Assembly (NCBI RefSeq): GCF_003965815.1
Contig: NZ_RXOE01000003.1
Span: 248,001 to 312,000 of the forward strand
From: Variovorax gossypii
GTDB taxonomy: Bacteria > Pseudomonadota > Gammaproteobacteria > Burkholderiales > Burkholderiaceae_C
Direction of reading: 5' to 3'
DNA length: 64,000 nucleotides
In this document: positions 54,188-63,202 of the stretch, in pieces
Layout of the letters: each line of letters starts with the position of its first letter
Numbering within the stretch: position 1 is the stretch's first letter
The notes under the pieces: model-generated
Told to the model about the DNA's origin: nothing
The model's database searches: none
The model's input: only the letters and a program-made list of their open reading frames with translations
Program-made: the position numbers and the translations under genes

Positions 54188-54224
54188 TTTTTATTTCTCT
54201 CCCTCCCTGCACTTCAATGGCCGG

Positions 54225-54860
54225 CTAGGTGGCGGCAGGCGTTGTGCCCCCTTCGCCGGGCTCCCTCCGCGGCGGCTTGGGCCGGGGCGGTTTGCTCGTG
54301 TGAATGACCAGGGTCGCCTTCTCCATCTCGCCCGCCACCAGCGCGGGGATCGCGTGCAGGGTGCGGGTGATGGCGTCCTCGATCGCTTCGCGTTGTTCCT
54401 TGAGCGGCTTCTTGAGCACCCAGTTGACGACCTCCGACTTCACGCCGGGGTGCCCGATGCCGAGGCGCAGCCGCCAGTAGTCGCCGGTGCCCAACTGGGC
54501 GTGGATGTCGCGCAGCCCGTTGTGGCCCGCATGGCTGCCGCCGAACTTGAGCTTGACCTGGCCCGGGACAACGTCGAGTTCGTCGTGCACCACCAGGATT
54601 TCCTCGGGCGCGATCTTGAAGAAGCGCGCCAAGGCGGCCACCGACTTGCCAGACAGGTTCATGAAGGTCTGCGGCTCCAGCAGCCAGATGCTCTGGCCGC
54701 CGATGCTCGTGCGCGCGGCAAGGCCGTGGTAGCTGCGCTCGGGCACGAGATTGAGCTTCCATTCGCGCGCGAGGGCGTCGATCCACCAGAAGCCTGCGTT
54801 GTGCCGCGTGGCTTCGTACTCGGGGCCCGGATTTCCGAGGCCGACAAACAGCTTGATCAT
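54225..54860 (-). CDS. pth: Peptidyl-tRNA hydrolase
   Basis: 211 residues. [18 protein letters not shown] holds N10 and catalytic H20; [14 protein letters not shown] [22 protein letters not shown] and [13 protein letters not shown] are the other conserved blocks. It frees tRNA from stalled peptidyl-tRNA. The C-terminus has an extra Pro/Arg/Gly-rich tail of about 20 residues. It follows rplY across a terminator. Confidence 0.96.
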   Translation of the reverse strand: MIKLFVGLGNPGPEYEATRHNAGFWWIDALAREWKLNLVPERSYHGLAARTSIGGQSIWLLEPQTFMNLSGKSVAALARFFKIAPEEILVVHDELDVVPGQVKLKFGGSHAGHNGLRDIHAQLGTGDYWRLRLGIGHPGVKSEVVNWVLKKPLKEQREAIEDAITRTLHAIPALVAGEMEKATLVIHTSKPPRPKPPRREPGEGGTTPAAT

Positions 54861-54891
54861 GGTCGTGGATTATCCGGTCGCCGGAAAAGCA

Positions 54892-54916
54892 GAAGGCCCG
54901 CACGAGGCGGGCCTTC
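54892..54916 (-). terminator. Terminator after rplY
   Basis: GAAGGCCCGC (54892-54901), loop ACGAG and GCGGGCCTTC (54907-54916): perfect 10-bp stem. On the minus strand it is followed by a T-rich TGCTTTTCC. It lies between the rplY stop and the pth start. Confidence 0.8.
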
Positions 54917-54943
54917 GAGAAGCAACGAATGCGAAGAAGCGGA

Positions 54944-55621
54944 TTACTTCTTGGCAGGTGCCTTGGCAGCGGGCGTCTTGGCCGCGGCCTTGCCACCCTT
55001 GCCGGCCGGAGCGGCGGCTGCGTCGGCAGCAGCTGCGCCTTCGGCGGGAGCTTCTTCTTCAGCAGCCGGCGTCACGGCTGAAGCCAGCACCGGGTTTGCC
55101 TTGCCGTGGCTGACCCACTTCACGCCGCGGGGCAGCTTGATGTCCTTCAGCGTGACGGTGCCGTTCTTCTTCAGGCCCGACAGGTCGACTTCGATGAACT
55201 CGGGCAGGTCGGTCGGCAGGCAGTTCACTTCCAGTTCGGTCGTGACGTGGTTGACCAGGTTGTGGTCGAGCTTGACGGCTTCGGACTCTTCCTCGCCCTT
55301 GAAGTGCACGGGCACCTTCAGGGTCATGCGGGTCTTGGCGTCCACGCGCTGGAAGTCGATGTGCTGAACCAGCTGGCGGAAGGGGTGGTATTGCACGTCG
55401 CGCAGCAGAACCTTGCTGACGTTGCCGCCCAGTTCCATCTCGAGAACGCTCGAGTGGAAGGCTTCCTTCTTCAGGGCGTGCCACAGCGCGTTGTGATCGA
55501 TCTCGATCAGTTGCGGCTGGGTGTCGCCACCGTAGACGATGCCGGGGGTCTTGCCCGAGATGCGGAGACGGCGGCTCGCACCCGTGCCCTGCTTTGCGCG
55601 CTCAAAAGCGACGAATTTCAT
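54944..55621 (-). CDS. rplY: 50S ribosomal protein L25/general stress protein Ctc
   Basis: 225 residues, the long CTC form: an N-terminal L25 5S-rRNA-binding domain ([31 protein letters not shown]), a TL5-like C-terminal beta domain, and an Ala/Lys/Pro-rich tail from about 185 ([23 protein letters not shown]). The start at 55621 has AGGAG upstream; a Met 21 codons earlier is inside the terminator region of prs and is rejected. Confidence 0.95.
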   Translation of the reverse strand: MKFVAFERAKQGTGASRRLRISGKTPGIVYGGDTQPQLIEIDHNALWHALKKEAFHSSVLEMELGGNVSKVLLRDVQYHPFRQLVQHIDFQRVDAKTRMTLKVPVHFKGEEESEAVKLDHNLVNHVTTELEVNCLPTDLPEFIEVDLSGLKKNGTVTLKDIKLPRGVKWVSHGKANPVLASAVTPAAEEEAPAEGAAAADAAAAPAGKGGKAAAKTPAAKAPAKK

Positions 55622-55667
55622 AACTAGCTCCTGTGAGAGTCCACCGCGACCAGTGCGACTCCGGTTC

Positions 55668-55692
55668 AAAAAGGCCTCCAGCAAAGGAGGCC
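55668..55692 (-). terminator. Terminator after prs
   Basis: On the minus strand the stem GGCCTCC/GGAGGCC (55673-55692, six-base loop) is followed by five Ts (55672-55668). It lies 16 bases beyond the prs stop and about 50 before the rplY start, so rplY transcription depends on read-through or a promoter not recognised here. Confidence 0.75.
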
Positions 55693-55707
55693 CGCTTCAT
55701 GCCCCGG

Positions 55708-56682
55708 TCAGAACAGGTTGTCCTGATCCGAGAACAAACTCATCACCGACTCGCCCTTGGCAATGCGCTGGATCGTTTCGGCGATCAGCGGCGCCACGGA
55801 GAGCTGGCGGATCTTTCCGCAGGCATTGGCGCCGTCGGAAAGGGGAATGGTGTTGGTCACGACCACTTCGTCGAGGGCCGAGCCCTGCGTGATGCGCTCG
55901 ATGGCCGGGCCCGAGAAGATCGGGTGCGTGCAGTAGGCGTACACGCTCTTGGCGCCGCGTTCCTTCAGCACTTCGGCTGCTTTGACCAGCGTGCCGGCGG
56001 TGTCGATCATGTCGTCCATGATCACGCAGTTGCGGCCGTCGATCTCGCCGATCACGTTCATGACTTCGCTGACGTTGGCCTTCGGGCGGCGCTTGTCGAT
56101 GATGGCGAGGTCGCAGTTCAGCTGCTTGGCCAGCGCACGGGCGCGGACCACGCCACCCACGTCGGGCGAGACCACGATCAGGTCTTCGTAGTTCTTGGCG
56201 CGCAGGTCGCCCAGCAGGACCGGCGAGGCGTAGATGTTGTCGACGGGGATGTCGAAGAAGCCCTGGATCTGGTCGGCATGCAGGTCCATCGTGAGCACGC
56301 GCTCGACGCCGACGGTTTCCAGCAGGTTGGCCACCACCTTGGCCGAGATCGGCACGCGGCTGGAGCGCGGACGGCGGTCCTGGCGGGCGTAGCCGAAGTA
56401 GGGGATCACGGCGCTGATGCGTTCGGCCGATGCGCGCTTGAGCGCGTCGACCATGATCAGCAGTTCCATCAGGTTTTCGTTGGTCGGCGCGCAGGTCGAC
56501 TGAACGACGAACACGTCGCGCGCCCGGACGTTCTGGTTGATCTCGACGGTGACTTCTCCGTCGGAGAAGCGGCCGACGCGGGCAGCGCCCAGCGAAGTGC
56601 CGAGGTTGTGCGCGATTTCTGCGGCAAGGCCCGGATTGGCGTTGCCGGTGAAAACCATGAAATCAGGGTGATTAGCCTGCAT
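55708..56682 (-). CDS. prs: Ribose-phosphate pyrophosphokinase
   Basis: 324 residues. [20 protein letters not shown], the [17 protein letters not shown] catalytic segment, [16 protein letters not shown] and PRPP-binding [12 protein letters not shown] are all present. It makes PRPP from ribose 5-phosphate and ATP for nucleotide, histidine and tryptophan synthesis. The start at 56682 (MQANHPDF) is standard; it follows tRNA-Gln and its terminator. Confidence 0.97.
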   Translation of the reverse strand: MQANHPDFMVFTGNANPGLAAEIAHNLGTSLGAARVGRFSDGEVTVEINQNVRARDVFVVQSTCAPTNENLMELLIMVDALKRASAERISAVIPYFGYARQDRRPRSSRVPISAKVVANLLETVGVERVLTMDLHADQIQGFFDIPVDNIYASPVLLGDLRAKNYEDLIVVSPDVGGVVRARALAKQLNCDLAIIDKRRPKANVSEVMNVIGEIDGRNCVIMDDMIDTAGTLVKAAEVLKERGAKSVYAYCTHPIFSGPAIERITQGSALDEVVVTNTIPLSDGANACGKIRQLSVAPLIAETIQRIAKGESVMSLFSDQDNLF

Positions 56683-56787
56683 GAGCGCGTCCCGGCAGTG
56701 CAAGTGGGCTTAGGAAGCCGCCAAAAGGTTCGTATGCGTGGCGGCCGGTGAGCCGCCGATTATTGCAGCGGGTGGGCTGCAAATGAA

Positions 56788-56811
56788 GACTGCGGCCATC
56801 GGGCCGCAGTC
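56788..56811 (-). terminator. Terminator after tRNA-Gln
   Basis: GACTGCGGCC (56788-56797), loop ATCG and GGCCGCAGTC (56802-56811) form a perfect 10-bp stem, followed on the minus strand by TTCATTT. It separates the tRNA transcript from prs. Confidence 0.8.
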
Positions 56812-56820
56812 GTGAAGATT

Positions 56821-56897
56821 TGGCAGGGGAGAAAGGATTCGAACCTTTGCATGCTGGAATCAAAATCCAGTGCCTTAACCAGCTTGGCGACTCCCCT
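56821..56897 (-). tRNA. tRNA-Gln (anticodon TTG)
   Basis: 77 nt with a complete cloverleaf: acceptor AGGGGAG/CTCCCCT, anticodon stem CTGGA/TCCAG with loop TTTTGAT (anticodon at 56863-56861), T arm with GGTTCGAATCC, discriminator G and encoded CCA. It reads CAA and, by wobble, CAG. It lies between ispE and prs on their strand, the usual betaproteobacterial arrangement. Confidence 0.96.
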
Positions 56898-56967
56898 ACA
56901 CGGGTCGATGGTTTTCACCACCAACCGATATACGTCGCATCGAACCGAATGAACGATCCGATCATCT

Positions 56968-57849
56968 TCAGGTTGCCCATCCAAGGAGCGGATGAACTTC
57001 CAGGTTGCTGCATTGACGAACTTGCCAGCCTTCGGGGGCCTCGAGCAGTTCCGCTTCCTGCGGCGATTGCGGCAGCATCGCGAACACCGAGCTTCCGGAG
57101 CCGGTCATCCGGGCCTTCAATCCCTGGGTGCCGAGCCATTCGATGGCTTCGGTGACCGCGGGGCAAAGTCGCTGGGCAACCGGCTGCAGGTCGTTGTGAC
57201 CGAAGTCGAAAACCTGGTTTCCCAAGTTTGTCGCTTCAGACGATTCGCTGTCTGCAGCAAAGCCTGAGATTATAGCAACAGGCGTAGCGCGTTGGAGATC
57301 TGAAGCCGAAAAAATTAATCGGGTATCGAGTCCCTCGGGTGGTTTGACTACCGCGAAACGCGCGGATGGGAGTGTAACCGGTGTGATTTGCTCCCCGATG
57401 CCCTCGACCCACGCGTTGCGGCCACCGAGGAAGAAGGGCACGTCGGCGCCCAGCTTCAGGCCGATGTGGGCCAGCCGCGACAGCGGCAGGTTCAGCCCCC
57501 ACAGGCGGTTCAGCGCGAGCAGGCAGGTGGCGGCATCCGACGAGCCTCCGCCCATGCCCGCCTGTGCCGGCACATGCTTGGCGACGCCGATGTGCGCGCC
57601 CTGCCCGGGCGCCGCGAACGGCTGCAGGGCGCGTGCGGCGCGCAGGATCAGGTCGTCCGCGGGCAGTTCAGTCGTCAGGTCTTCGCGGCTCAGCTGGCCG
57701 TCGCGCCGCAGTTCGACGTGCAGCGTGTCGCACCAGTCGATCAGCATGAAGACCGACTGCAGCAGGTGGTAGCCGTCGTCGCGCCGGCCGGTGATGTGAA
57801 GGAAGAGATTGAGCTTGGCCGGCGCGGGAAGGTCGTAGATCGCCTTCAT
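56968..57849 (-). CDS. ispE: 4-diphosphocytidyl-2-C-methyl-D-erythritol kinase
   Basis: 293 residues of the GHMP kinase family: PAPAKLNLFLHITGRRDDGYH at the N-terminus, ATP loop AQAGMGGGSSDAAT, GADVPFFLGG and the C-terminal MTGSGSSVFAML. It phosphorylates CDP-methylerythritol in the MEP isoprenoid pathway. Its start overlaps the lolB stop (ATGA). The stretch 57221-57360 is only about 51 percent GC by hand count, lower than its surroundings, but encodes normal-looking sequence. Confidence 0.95.
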   Translation of the reverse strand: MKAIYDLPAPAKLNLFLHITGRRDDGYHLLQSVFMLIDWCDTLHVELRRDGQLSREDLTTELPADDLILRAARALQPFAAPGQGAHIGVAKHVPAQAGMGGGSSDAATCLLALNRLWGLNLPLSRLAHIGLKLGADVPFFLGGRNAWVEGIGEQITPVTLPSARFAVVKPPEGLDTRLIFSASDLQRATPVAIISGFAADSESSEATNLGNQVFDFGHNDLQPVAQRLCPAVTEAIEWLGTQGLKARMTGSGSSVFAMLPQSPQEAELLEAPEGWQVRQCSNLEVHPLLGWAT

Positions 57850-58382
57850 GACCGCTCGAACACGATGCGCAGGTCGGCCCGCGGGCTCGGCGATTCGCGC
57901 ACGGCATTCAGCCGCCCGGCGCCGAGTTGCGCAAGATCAGGCTTCCAGCCTGGCACGGGCTCGTTGCGGCCGGCCAGCCAGCCGAACAGGGCGCCGACCG
58001 GAATGGCCGCGCCGGTGGCCGCCTCGATCAGTTCGTCGACGGAGTCGAAGCGCCGTGTCTTGCTTCCGTCCTTCAGCAGTGCTTCCCCCGGCGCCCAGTG
58101 CAACTGGGCGAGGGTGCTGCCGATGGGCGTCGTGAGCGTGAGGTCGCCGGCCTCGGCAGACCCGCGCAGTTCGAACAGCGCGGCGAAGGTCTGGACCGGC
58201 TCGCTCTCGATGCGCAGCGACATGCGGCCGCTCCAGCTCTCCGAAGGCTTCGGCACGGCAGAGCCGCCGGACAGCTGCGCGCATCCGGCGGCCAGCAGTG
58301 CCGCCGCACCGCCCGCCGCCAGAAATGCGCGACGGCCATGGCGGCCGGCCTGCATCGGCGCGAGTGCTCCTGCCTGCGCCAT
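57846..58382 (-). CDS. lolB: Outer membrane lipoprotein receptor LolB
   Basis: 178 residues. The signal has a twin arginine (GRRAFLAAGG) and ends in lipobox LLAAGC. The mature part shows WSGRMSLRIESEPVQTFAALFELRGSAEAGDL and GWLAGRN, as in betaproteobacterial LolB. It accepts lipoproteins from LolA and inserts them in the outer membrane. One base separates its ATG from the stop of the TPR gene; ATG 58355 is an alternative start. Confidence 0.88.
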   Translation of the reverse strand: MAQAGALAPMQAGRHGRRAFLAAGGAAALLAAGCAQLSGGSAVPKPSESWSGRMSLRIESEPVQTFAALFELRGSAEAGDLTLTTPIGSTLAQLHWAPGEALLKDGSKTRRFDSVDELIEAATGAAIPVGALFGWLAGRNEPVPGWKPDLAQLGAGRLNAVRESPSPRADLRIVFERS

Positions 58383-58383
58383 G

Positions 58384-60243
58384 TCAGGGCTTCACTCGCA
58401 GGCGCTTCAGCGTTTCCTGCAGCGTTTCGTTCTCGGCGTCGCTCAGCAGGGCTTCCTTCCAGATCGTGACCGCGCGGTCCTTCTGGCCGGAGGTCCACAG
58501 GACTTCGCCGAAGTGCGCGCCGATCTCGGGATCGGGCCGGGTCTTGTAGGCCGCCTCGAGGATGCGGATGGCCTCGGCCGTGTTGCCGAGCCGGAACTCG
58601 ACCCAGCCCAGGCTGTCGGCGATGAACGGATCTTCCGGCGCCAGTTGCACCGCCTTCTGGATCAGCGTGCGTGCCTCCTCGAGACGGATCTTGCGATCGG
58701 CCAGCGAGTAGCCCAGCGCGTTGTATGCGTTCTGGTTGTCGGGCTTGAGCTCGATGAGGCGGCGCAGCAGGCGCTCCATGTCGTCGAGGCGATTGAGCTT
58801 CTCGGCGATCATGGCCTGGTCGTACACCAGGTCGCCATCGTCCGGCGACGCTGCCGAGGCCTGGGCGAGCATGTCGTAGGCCGCCTGGTACTGCTTCGCG
58901 TCGCGCAGCAGCTGCACTTCGGCAAGGAACTTCTGCTTCTTGTCGTCGGCCGTGCGCTCGGGCAGGCCGCGGATGATCTCGCGGGCCTGGGGCAGCTTGC
59001 CCTGGCGCGCCAGAAGGGTCGCGCGGCGGGTCTGCGCGGCCACCACCTCGTCGGCGCCGTCGACGCGCGAGAGCCAGCGCTCGGCCGCCGCATAGTCCTT
59101 GCGCCGCTCGGCCAGCTGCGACAGCGCGAAGTACGCCTGCGACACGCCGCGCTTGCGGTCGGCCGCATCGTCGGCATCCTTGCTGTTGCCGCTCTTCGAA
59201 CCGGCCGACAGCTCGATGAAGCGCTTGATCGAAGCCTCGGCCGCGGCGTCCTGCCGGGCCTGCATCTGCAGGCTGCCCAGCAGCAGCCACGGTTCCGCGA
59301 GCTCGGGGCGCGAAGTGGTCAGCGCCTGGAGCTGCGCGGAGGCGTCGCTGTAGCGGCGGTTCTCGACCAGCACGCGCGCATACGCGACGCGCAGGTCGGG
59401 CGAGGCCTTCGGGTTGTTGTTCAGGAAGCGCGTGACGATCGGTTCGGCCAGCGGCTGGCCGGGGTCGATCATCTCGAGTGCCAGAGCGGCGGGCGCGTCG
59501 GAGGCCGGGTCGATCTCCTGGCCCTTGCGCGCGGCTTCCAGCGCACCGGAAGCATCGCCCGCGTTGAGACGCAGCCTGCCGACGGTGGCCCAGGCCAGCC
59601 CGCCGGTGGTGGGGCTCTTCAGCTCGTCGACCAGCGCCTGCTCGACCACCGAGGCGGCCAGCTTCTTGTCGGATGCGCGGGAGTAGTTGCGCGCGATCAC
59701 GGCCATCAGCAGCGGACGCTCGATCTGCGAGGTGGCGGTCACCTCGGCGCGCAGCGGCTCGACGGTTTCGCTGATGCGGTTCAGCGCGATCAGGATCTGC
59801 AACTCGATGCGTCGCGCGTCGCGCGAGTTCGGCAGGGTTTCCTGCCAGGCCCGTGCCGCGGCAAGCGCCGCGTCGCCGGAGCGCGACTGCAGCGCGATCT
59901 CGACCGCGCGCTGGAACAGCTTGCCGTCGCGCAGCCGCCGTGCGGCGTCGAGCACCAACGCATAGCCGGAGCCGGGATCGCCCGAACGGGCCGTCATCTC
60001 GCCCATCAGGATCTCGTAGAACAGGTCGGCCGTCAGCGCTGACTGCAGCGGCGCGGGCTCGGCAGCCGCCTTGGCTGCGGCCGGTCGCGGCCTGACCACG
60101 GGCTTCGACGGAGCCGGCCGTTCGATGACGGGAGCGGGGCTGGTGGGGGCTGCGGGATCGGGGGATTGCGCCTGGACGGCGCAGGCCAGCAAGGCGAGAG
60201 ACGCGGCCGCCGCAAGGCGGTGTCGGCGGGGCGAAAGATTCAT
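58384..60243 (-). CDS. Exported tetratricopeptide repeat protein
   Basis: 619 residues: signal peptide (about 1-25, ending AVQAQ), a Pro-rich linker to about 65, then TPR-like helix pairs through the rest. The last repeats are clearest (NQNAYNALGYSLADRKIRLEEARTLIQKAVQLAPEDP and DSLGWVEFRLGNTAEAIRILEAAYKTRPDPEIGAHFGEVLW). Genes of this type commonly precede lolB in betaproteobacteria, hinting at an envelope role, which is unproven. It is divergent from mutM. Confidence 0.87.
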   Translation of the reverse strand: MNLSPRRHRLAAAASLALLACAVQAQSPDPAAPTSPAPVIERPAPSKPVVRPRPAAAKAAAEPAPLQSALTADLFYEILMGEMTARSGDPGSGYALVLDAARRLRDGKLFQRAVEIALQSRSGDAALAAARAWQETLPNSRDARRIELQILIALNRISETVEPLRAEVTATSQIERPLLMAVIARNYSRASDKKLAASVVEQALVDELKSPTTGGLAWATVGRLRLNAGDASGALEAARKGQEIDPASDAPAALALEMIDPGQPLAEPIVTRFLNNNPKASPDLRVAYARVLVENRRYSDASAQLQALTTSRPELAEPWLLLGSLQMQARQDAAAEASIKRFIELSAGSKSGNSKDADDAADRKRGVSQAYFALSQLAERRKDYAAAERWLSRVDGADEVVAAQTRRATLLARQGKLPQAREIIRGLPERTADDKKQKFLAEVQLLRDAKQYQAAYDMLAQASAASPDDGDLVYDQAMIAEKLNRLDDMERLLRRLIELKPDNQNAYNALGYSLADRKIRLEEARTLIQKAVQLAPEDPFIADSLGWVEFRLGNTAEAIRILEAAYKTRPDPEIGAHFGEVLWTSGQKDRAVTIWKEALLSDAENETLQETLKRLRVKP

Positions 60244-60325
60244 CTGACCATAATAATCCAGCCTTTTGTACGAGCATCGCGTGGGGCTTCGTTGCCGCTG
60301 GCGTTTGCCGAAGATTTACTTTTTC

Positions 60326-61138
60326 ATGCCCGAGCTACCCGAAGTCGAAGTCACCCGCCGTGGGTTTGCCGACCGCATCGCAGGCGGGCGCATCGAAGCG
60401 GTGCGCATCGGCAAGCCCCTGCGCTGGGCGCTGATGGTGCTGCCCGAGGCGCTGGTCGGACGGCAGGTGCGCGAGGTGCGCCGGCGCGGCAAGTACCTGC
60501 TGATCGATCTCGACCGCGGCATCCTTCTGCTGCACCTGGGCATGTCGGGCAGCCTGCGCTTCGATGCCGCGCTGCCGCCGCCTGGCCCGCACGATCACTT
60601 CGATCTTGTTACCAACCGCGGCACTCTCAGGCTCAACGACCCGCGCCGCTTCGGTGCAGTTGTTTACGTGGAAGACGAGTCCGCGCCTTGGGCGATAAAG
60701 CTGCTGGGCGGCCTTGGCATGGAGCCGCTGGACGAGGGTTTCGACCTCGATGCCTTCCATGCTGGCCTCAGGAAGCGCAAGACCGCCGTCAAGCAGGTGC
60801 TGCTGGCGGGCGACGTGGTGGTGGGCGTGGGCAACATCTACGCGTCGGAAGCGTTGTTCCAGGCGGGTATCCGGCCGACGCTGTCGGCGGCGCGCATCAG
60901 CCGCCCACGAGCCGCCAAGCTTCATGCGGCGGTGCGCGAGATCCTGGCGCGGGCGGTGGAGAAGGGCGGCAGCACGCTGCGCGATTTCTCCAATGTGGAC
61001 GGACAGAATGGCTATTTCCAGCTCGAAGCGACTGTCTACGGCCGGGCCGGCGAGCCCTGTCGGGTTTGCGCAACGCCGATCCGGCTGCTGCGCCAGGGGC
61101 AGCGCGCCACCTATTACTGCCCCAACTGCCAGAAGTAG
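60326..61138 (+). CDS. mutM: Formamidopyrimidine-DNA glycosylase (Fpg/MutM)
   Basis: 270 residues. PELPEVE supplies the catalytic proline and glutamate after Met removal, [11 protein letters not shown] has the conserved lysine, [15 protein letters not shown] the helix-two-turn-helix, and the end is a C4 zinc finger (CRVC ... CPNC). It excises 8-oxoguanine and formamidopyrimidines and nicks the strand. The start at 60326 is set by the required N-terminal proline. mutY, its partner in the 8-oxoG system, lies one gene downstream. Confidence 0.97.
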   Translation: MPELPEVEVTRRGFADRIAGGRIEAVRIGKPLRWALMVLPEALVGRQVREVRRRGKYLLIDLDRGILLLHLGMSGSLRFDAALPPPGPHDHFDLVTNRGTLRLNDPRRFGAVVYVEDESAPWAIKLLGGLGMEPLDEGFDLDAFHAGLRKRKTAVKQVLLAGDVVVGVGNIYASEALFQAGIRPTLSAARISRPRAAKLHAAVREILARAVEKGGSTLRDFSNVDGQNGYFQLEATVYGRAGEPCRVCATPIRLLRQGQRATYYCPNCQK

Positions 61139-61156
61139 GCGCAGGCTCGCACGATG

Positions 61157-61240
61157 GAAACAGCAAAATAGAAACAATCTAGAAACGGTGGCAGCACGCC
61201 CGCCGATGTATATTTGTAAATTGTTTCTTACATATTCCCC
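61157..61240 (+). promoter_or_regulatory. AT-rich gap with repeated GAAAC units before the dynamin gene
   Basis: GAAAC occurs at 61157, 61171 and 61182, and inverted as GTTTC at 61223. AGAAACAAT and ATTGTTTCT are complementary. TATATT (61210-61215) is a possible -10. An in-frame stop at 61217 fixes the earliest possible start of the next gene. The base composition contrasts sharply with the surroundings. Confidence 0.4.
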
Positions 61241-63202
61241 TTGAGCCGCTCCTTCAACCAACAACTCGATCAGCACGGTGCGTGGCGAAGCAATTTCGCC
61301 CACCGGCTGCAGTGGCTGTCCCGCTGGCTGACCGAGAACGAGCTGCTCGACCAGGCAGTGGCTGAGCGCCTGCGCGGGCTCGAGACGCAGATCCGCACCA
61401 GCAAGGTCATGGTCGCCTTCGTGGCCGAGTTCTCGCGCGGCAAGTCGGAGCTGATCAACGCCATCTTCTTCGCCGGCTACGGGCGGCGCATCATGCCCGC
61501 GAGCGCCGGCCGCACCACGATGTGCCCGACCGAGCTGGGCTACGACGCCGCGCATGCGCCCAAGCTGCGGCTGCTGCCCATCGAGACCCGGCTGGAGCCT
61601 CATTCGCTGGCCCATTGGCGCGACAAGCCCACGCGCTGGACCGAGATCGCCATCGACGTCGGCAACGCCGAGCAGTTGGCGCAGGCGATGGGCAAGGTCG
61701 CCGAGGTGCGCTGGGTGAGCAAGGACGAGGCCCGCACGCTGGGCTTCTGGAACGACGACACGCCCGACGACAACCCGGTGCAGGACGCCGAAGGCCGCGT
61801 GGAAATTCCGCGCTGGCGCCACGCGGTGCTGAACATGCCGCACCCGCTGCTGGAGCAGGGGCTGGTGATCCTCGACACGCCGGGTCTGAACGCGATCGGC
61901 GCCGAACCCGAACTCACCGTGAGCCTGATCCCGCAGGCGCACGCGGTGGTCTTCATCCTGGGCGCCGAAACCGGCGTGACGCGCTCCGACCTTTCCATCT
62001 GGCGCGAGCACCTGATCACCGAGGACGAAGGCAACGACACGCGCTTCGTGGTGCTCAACAAGATCGACACCATGTGGGACACGCTCAGCACGCCCGCGCA
62101 GATCGAGCAGCAGATCGAGCGCCAGCGCGAAGGCGCGGCCCGCCTGCTCGAAGTGCCGCTGGCGCAGGTGCTGCCCGTGTCCGCGCAGAAAGGCCTGCAG
62201 GCCAAGATCCAGCACGACGGCCAGCTGCTGCAGGCCAGTCGCCTGCCGGCGCTCGAATCGCTGCTCGCCGAAGGCGTGCTCGGCAAGCGCGAGACCATGC
62301 TGCGGCTCGCGGTGGATGCGGGCATGACCGCGCTGCGCGCCGAAGCCGAGCGCATTTTGAAGGTGCGCCAGCGCGACCTGGCCGAGCAGGCGCTCGAGCT
62401 GCAGGGGCTGCGCGGCAAGAACGTCTCGGTGATCCGTCACATGCGCGCGCGCATCGATCAGGAGCACGCCGAGTTCGAGGGCAGCAACACGCGCATCCTG
62501 GCGCTGCGCTCGGTGCAGGGCAAGCTGCTGCGCGAGGTGTATGCCGTGCTCGGCCGCACCGCGCTGAAAGCCGACATGGTGAAGCTCTCGGCCGCGCTCA
62601 AGCGCCCCGGCGTCAAGTTCAACGTGCGCAAGGTGTACGCCGAGACATTCGACTCGCTGCGCAACAACCTGCGCGAGGTGCAGGCGACCACGGCAGAGAT
62701 CCAGTCGATGCTGCACGCCACTTTTCGCCAGCTCAACGCCGAGCAGGGCTTCACCCTGCAGGCGCCGGCCGAGCCCGACCTCACGGGCTTCGAGCAGGAG
62801 CTGGCGCAGATCGAGCGCAGCCACATCCACTACCTGGGCGTGGGCAACCTGCTGAAGCTCGCGCAGGCCGACTTCTGCGACAAGCTGGTCCGCGCGCTCG
62901 CCAGCCGGCTGCGGCTGGTCAACGAGGCCGCCATGACCGAGGTCGAGCGCTGGAGCAAGGGCGCGAGCGCGCAGATCGATGCGCAGCTCAAGGAGCGCCG
63001 TCGCAACTTCAGCAAGCGCATCGAGGCGATCGAGCGCATCCAGAGCGCGGCGGGCAACCTCGACGAGCGGCTGGTCGAACTCGCCGCGCAGGAAAGCAAT
63101 CTCTCCGAGCTTCATGTGCAGCTGCGCGAGTTCACTTCGCTGATCGCGCAGCACGGAAGGCCGCAGCCCGCGGCCACCATCGGCGAACTGCGTGCGGCCT
63201 GA
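61241..63202 (+). CDS. Dynamin family GTPase
   Basis: 653 residues from TTG 61241; an in-frame stop at 61217 and the lack of another start before residue 57 make TTG the likely initiator, though no Shine-Dalgarno is seen. The GTPase domain has G1-like AEFSRGKSELINAI (first Gly replaced by Ala), G2 threonines in SAGRTTMCPTE, G3 DTPGLNAIG and G4 NKID. Helical stalk segments with predicted coiled coils follow (about 370-640). There is no clear membrane helix. Bacterial dynamins remodel membranes or protect against envelope stress. It sits between mutM and mutY. Confidence 0.87.
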   Translation: MSRSFNQQLDQHGAWRSNFAHRLQWLSRWLTENELLDQAVAERLRGLETQIRTSKVMVAFVAEFSRGKSELINAIFFAGYGRRIMPASAGRTTMCPTELGYDAAHAPKLRLLPIETRLEPHSLAHWRDKPTRWTEIAIDVGNAEQLAQAMGKVAEVRWVSKDEARTLGFWNDDTPDDNPVQDAEGRVEIPRWRHAVLNMPHPLLEQGLVILDTPGLNAIGAEPELTVSLIPQAHAVVFILGAETGVTRSDLSIWREHLITEDEGNDTRFVVLNKIDTMWDTLSTPAQIEQQIERQREGAARLLEVPLAQVLPVSAQKGLQAKIQHDGQLLQASRLPALESLLAEGVLGKRETMLRLAVDAGMTALRAEAERILKVRQRDLAEQALELQGLRGKNVSVIRHMRARIDQEHAEFEGSNTRILALRSVQGKLLREVYAVLGRTALKADMVKLSAALKRPGVKFNVRKVYAETFDSLRNNLREVQATTAEIQSMLHATFRQLNAEQGFTLQAPAEPDLTGFEQELAQIERSHIHYLGVGNLLKLAQADFCDKLVRALASRLRLVNEAAMTEVERWSKGASAQIDAQLKERRRNFSKRIEAIERIQSAAGNLDERLVELAAQESNLSELHVQLREFTSLIAQHGRPQPAATIGELRAA

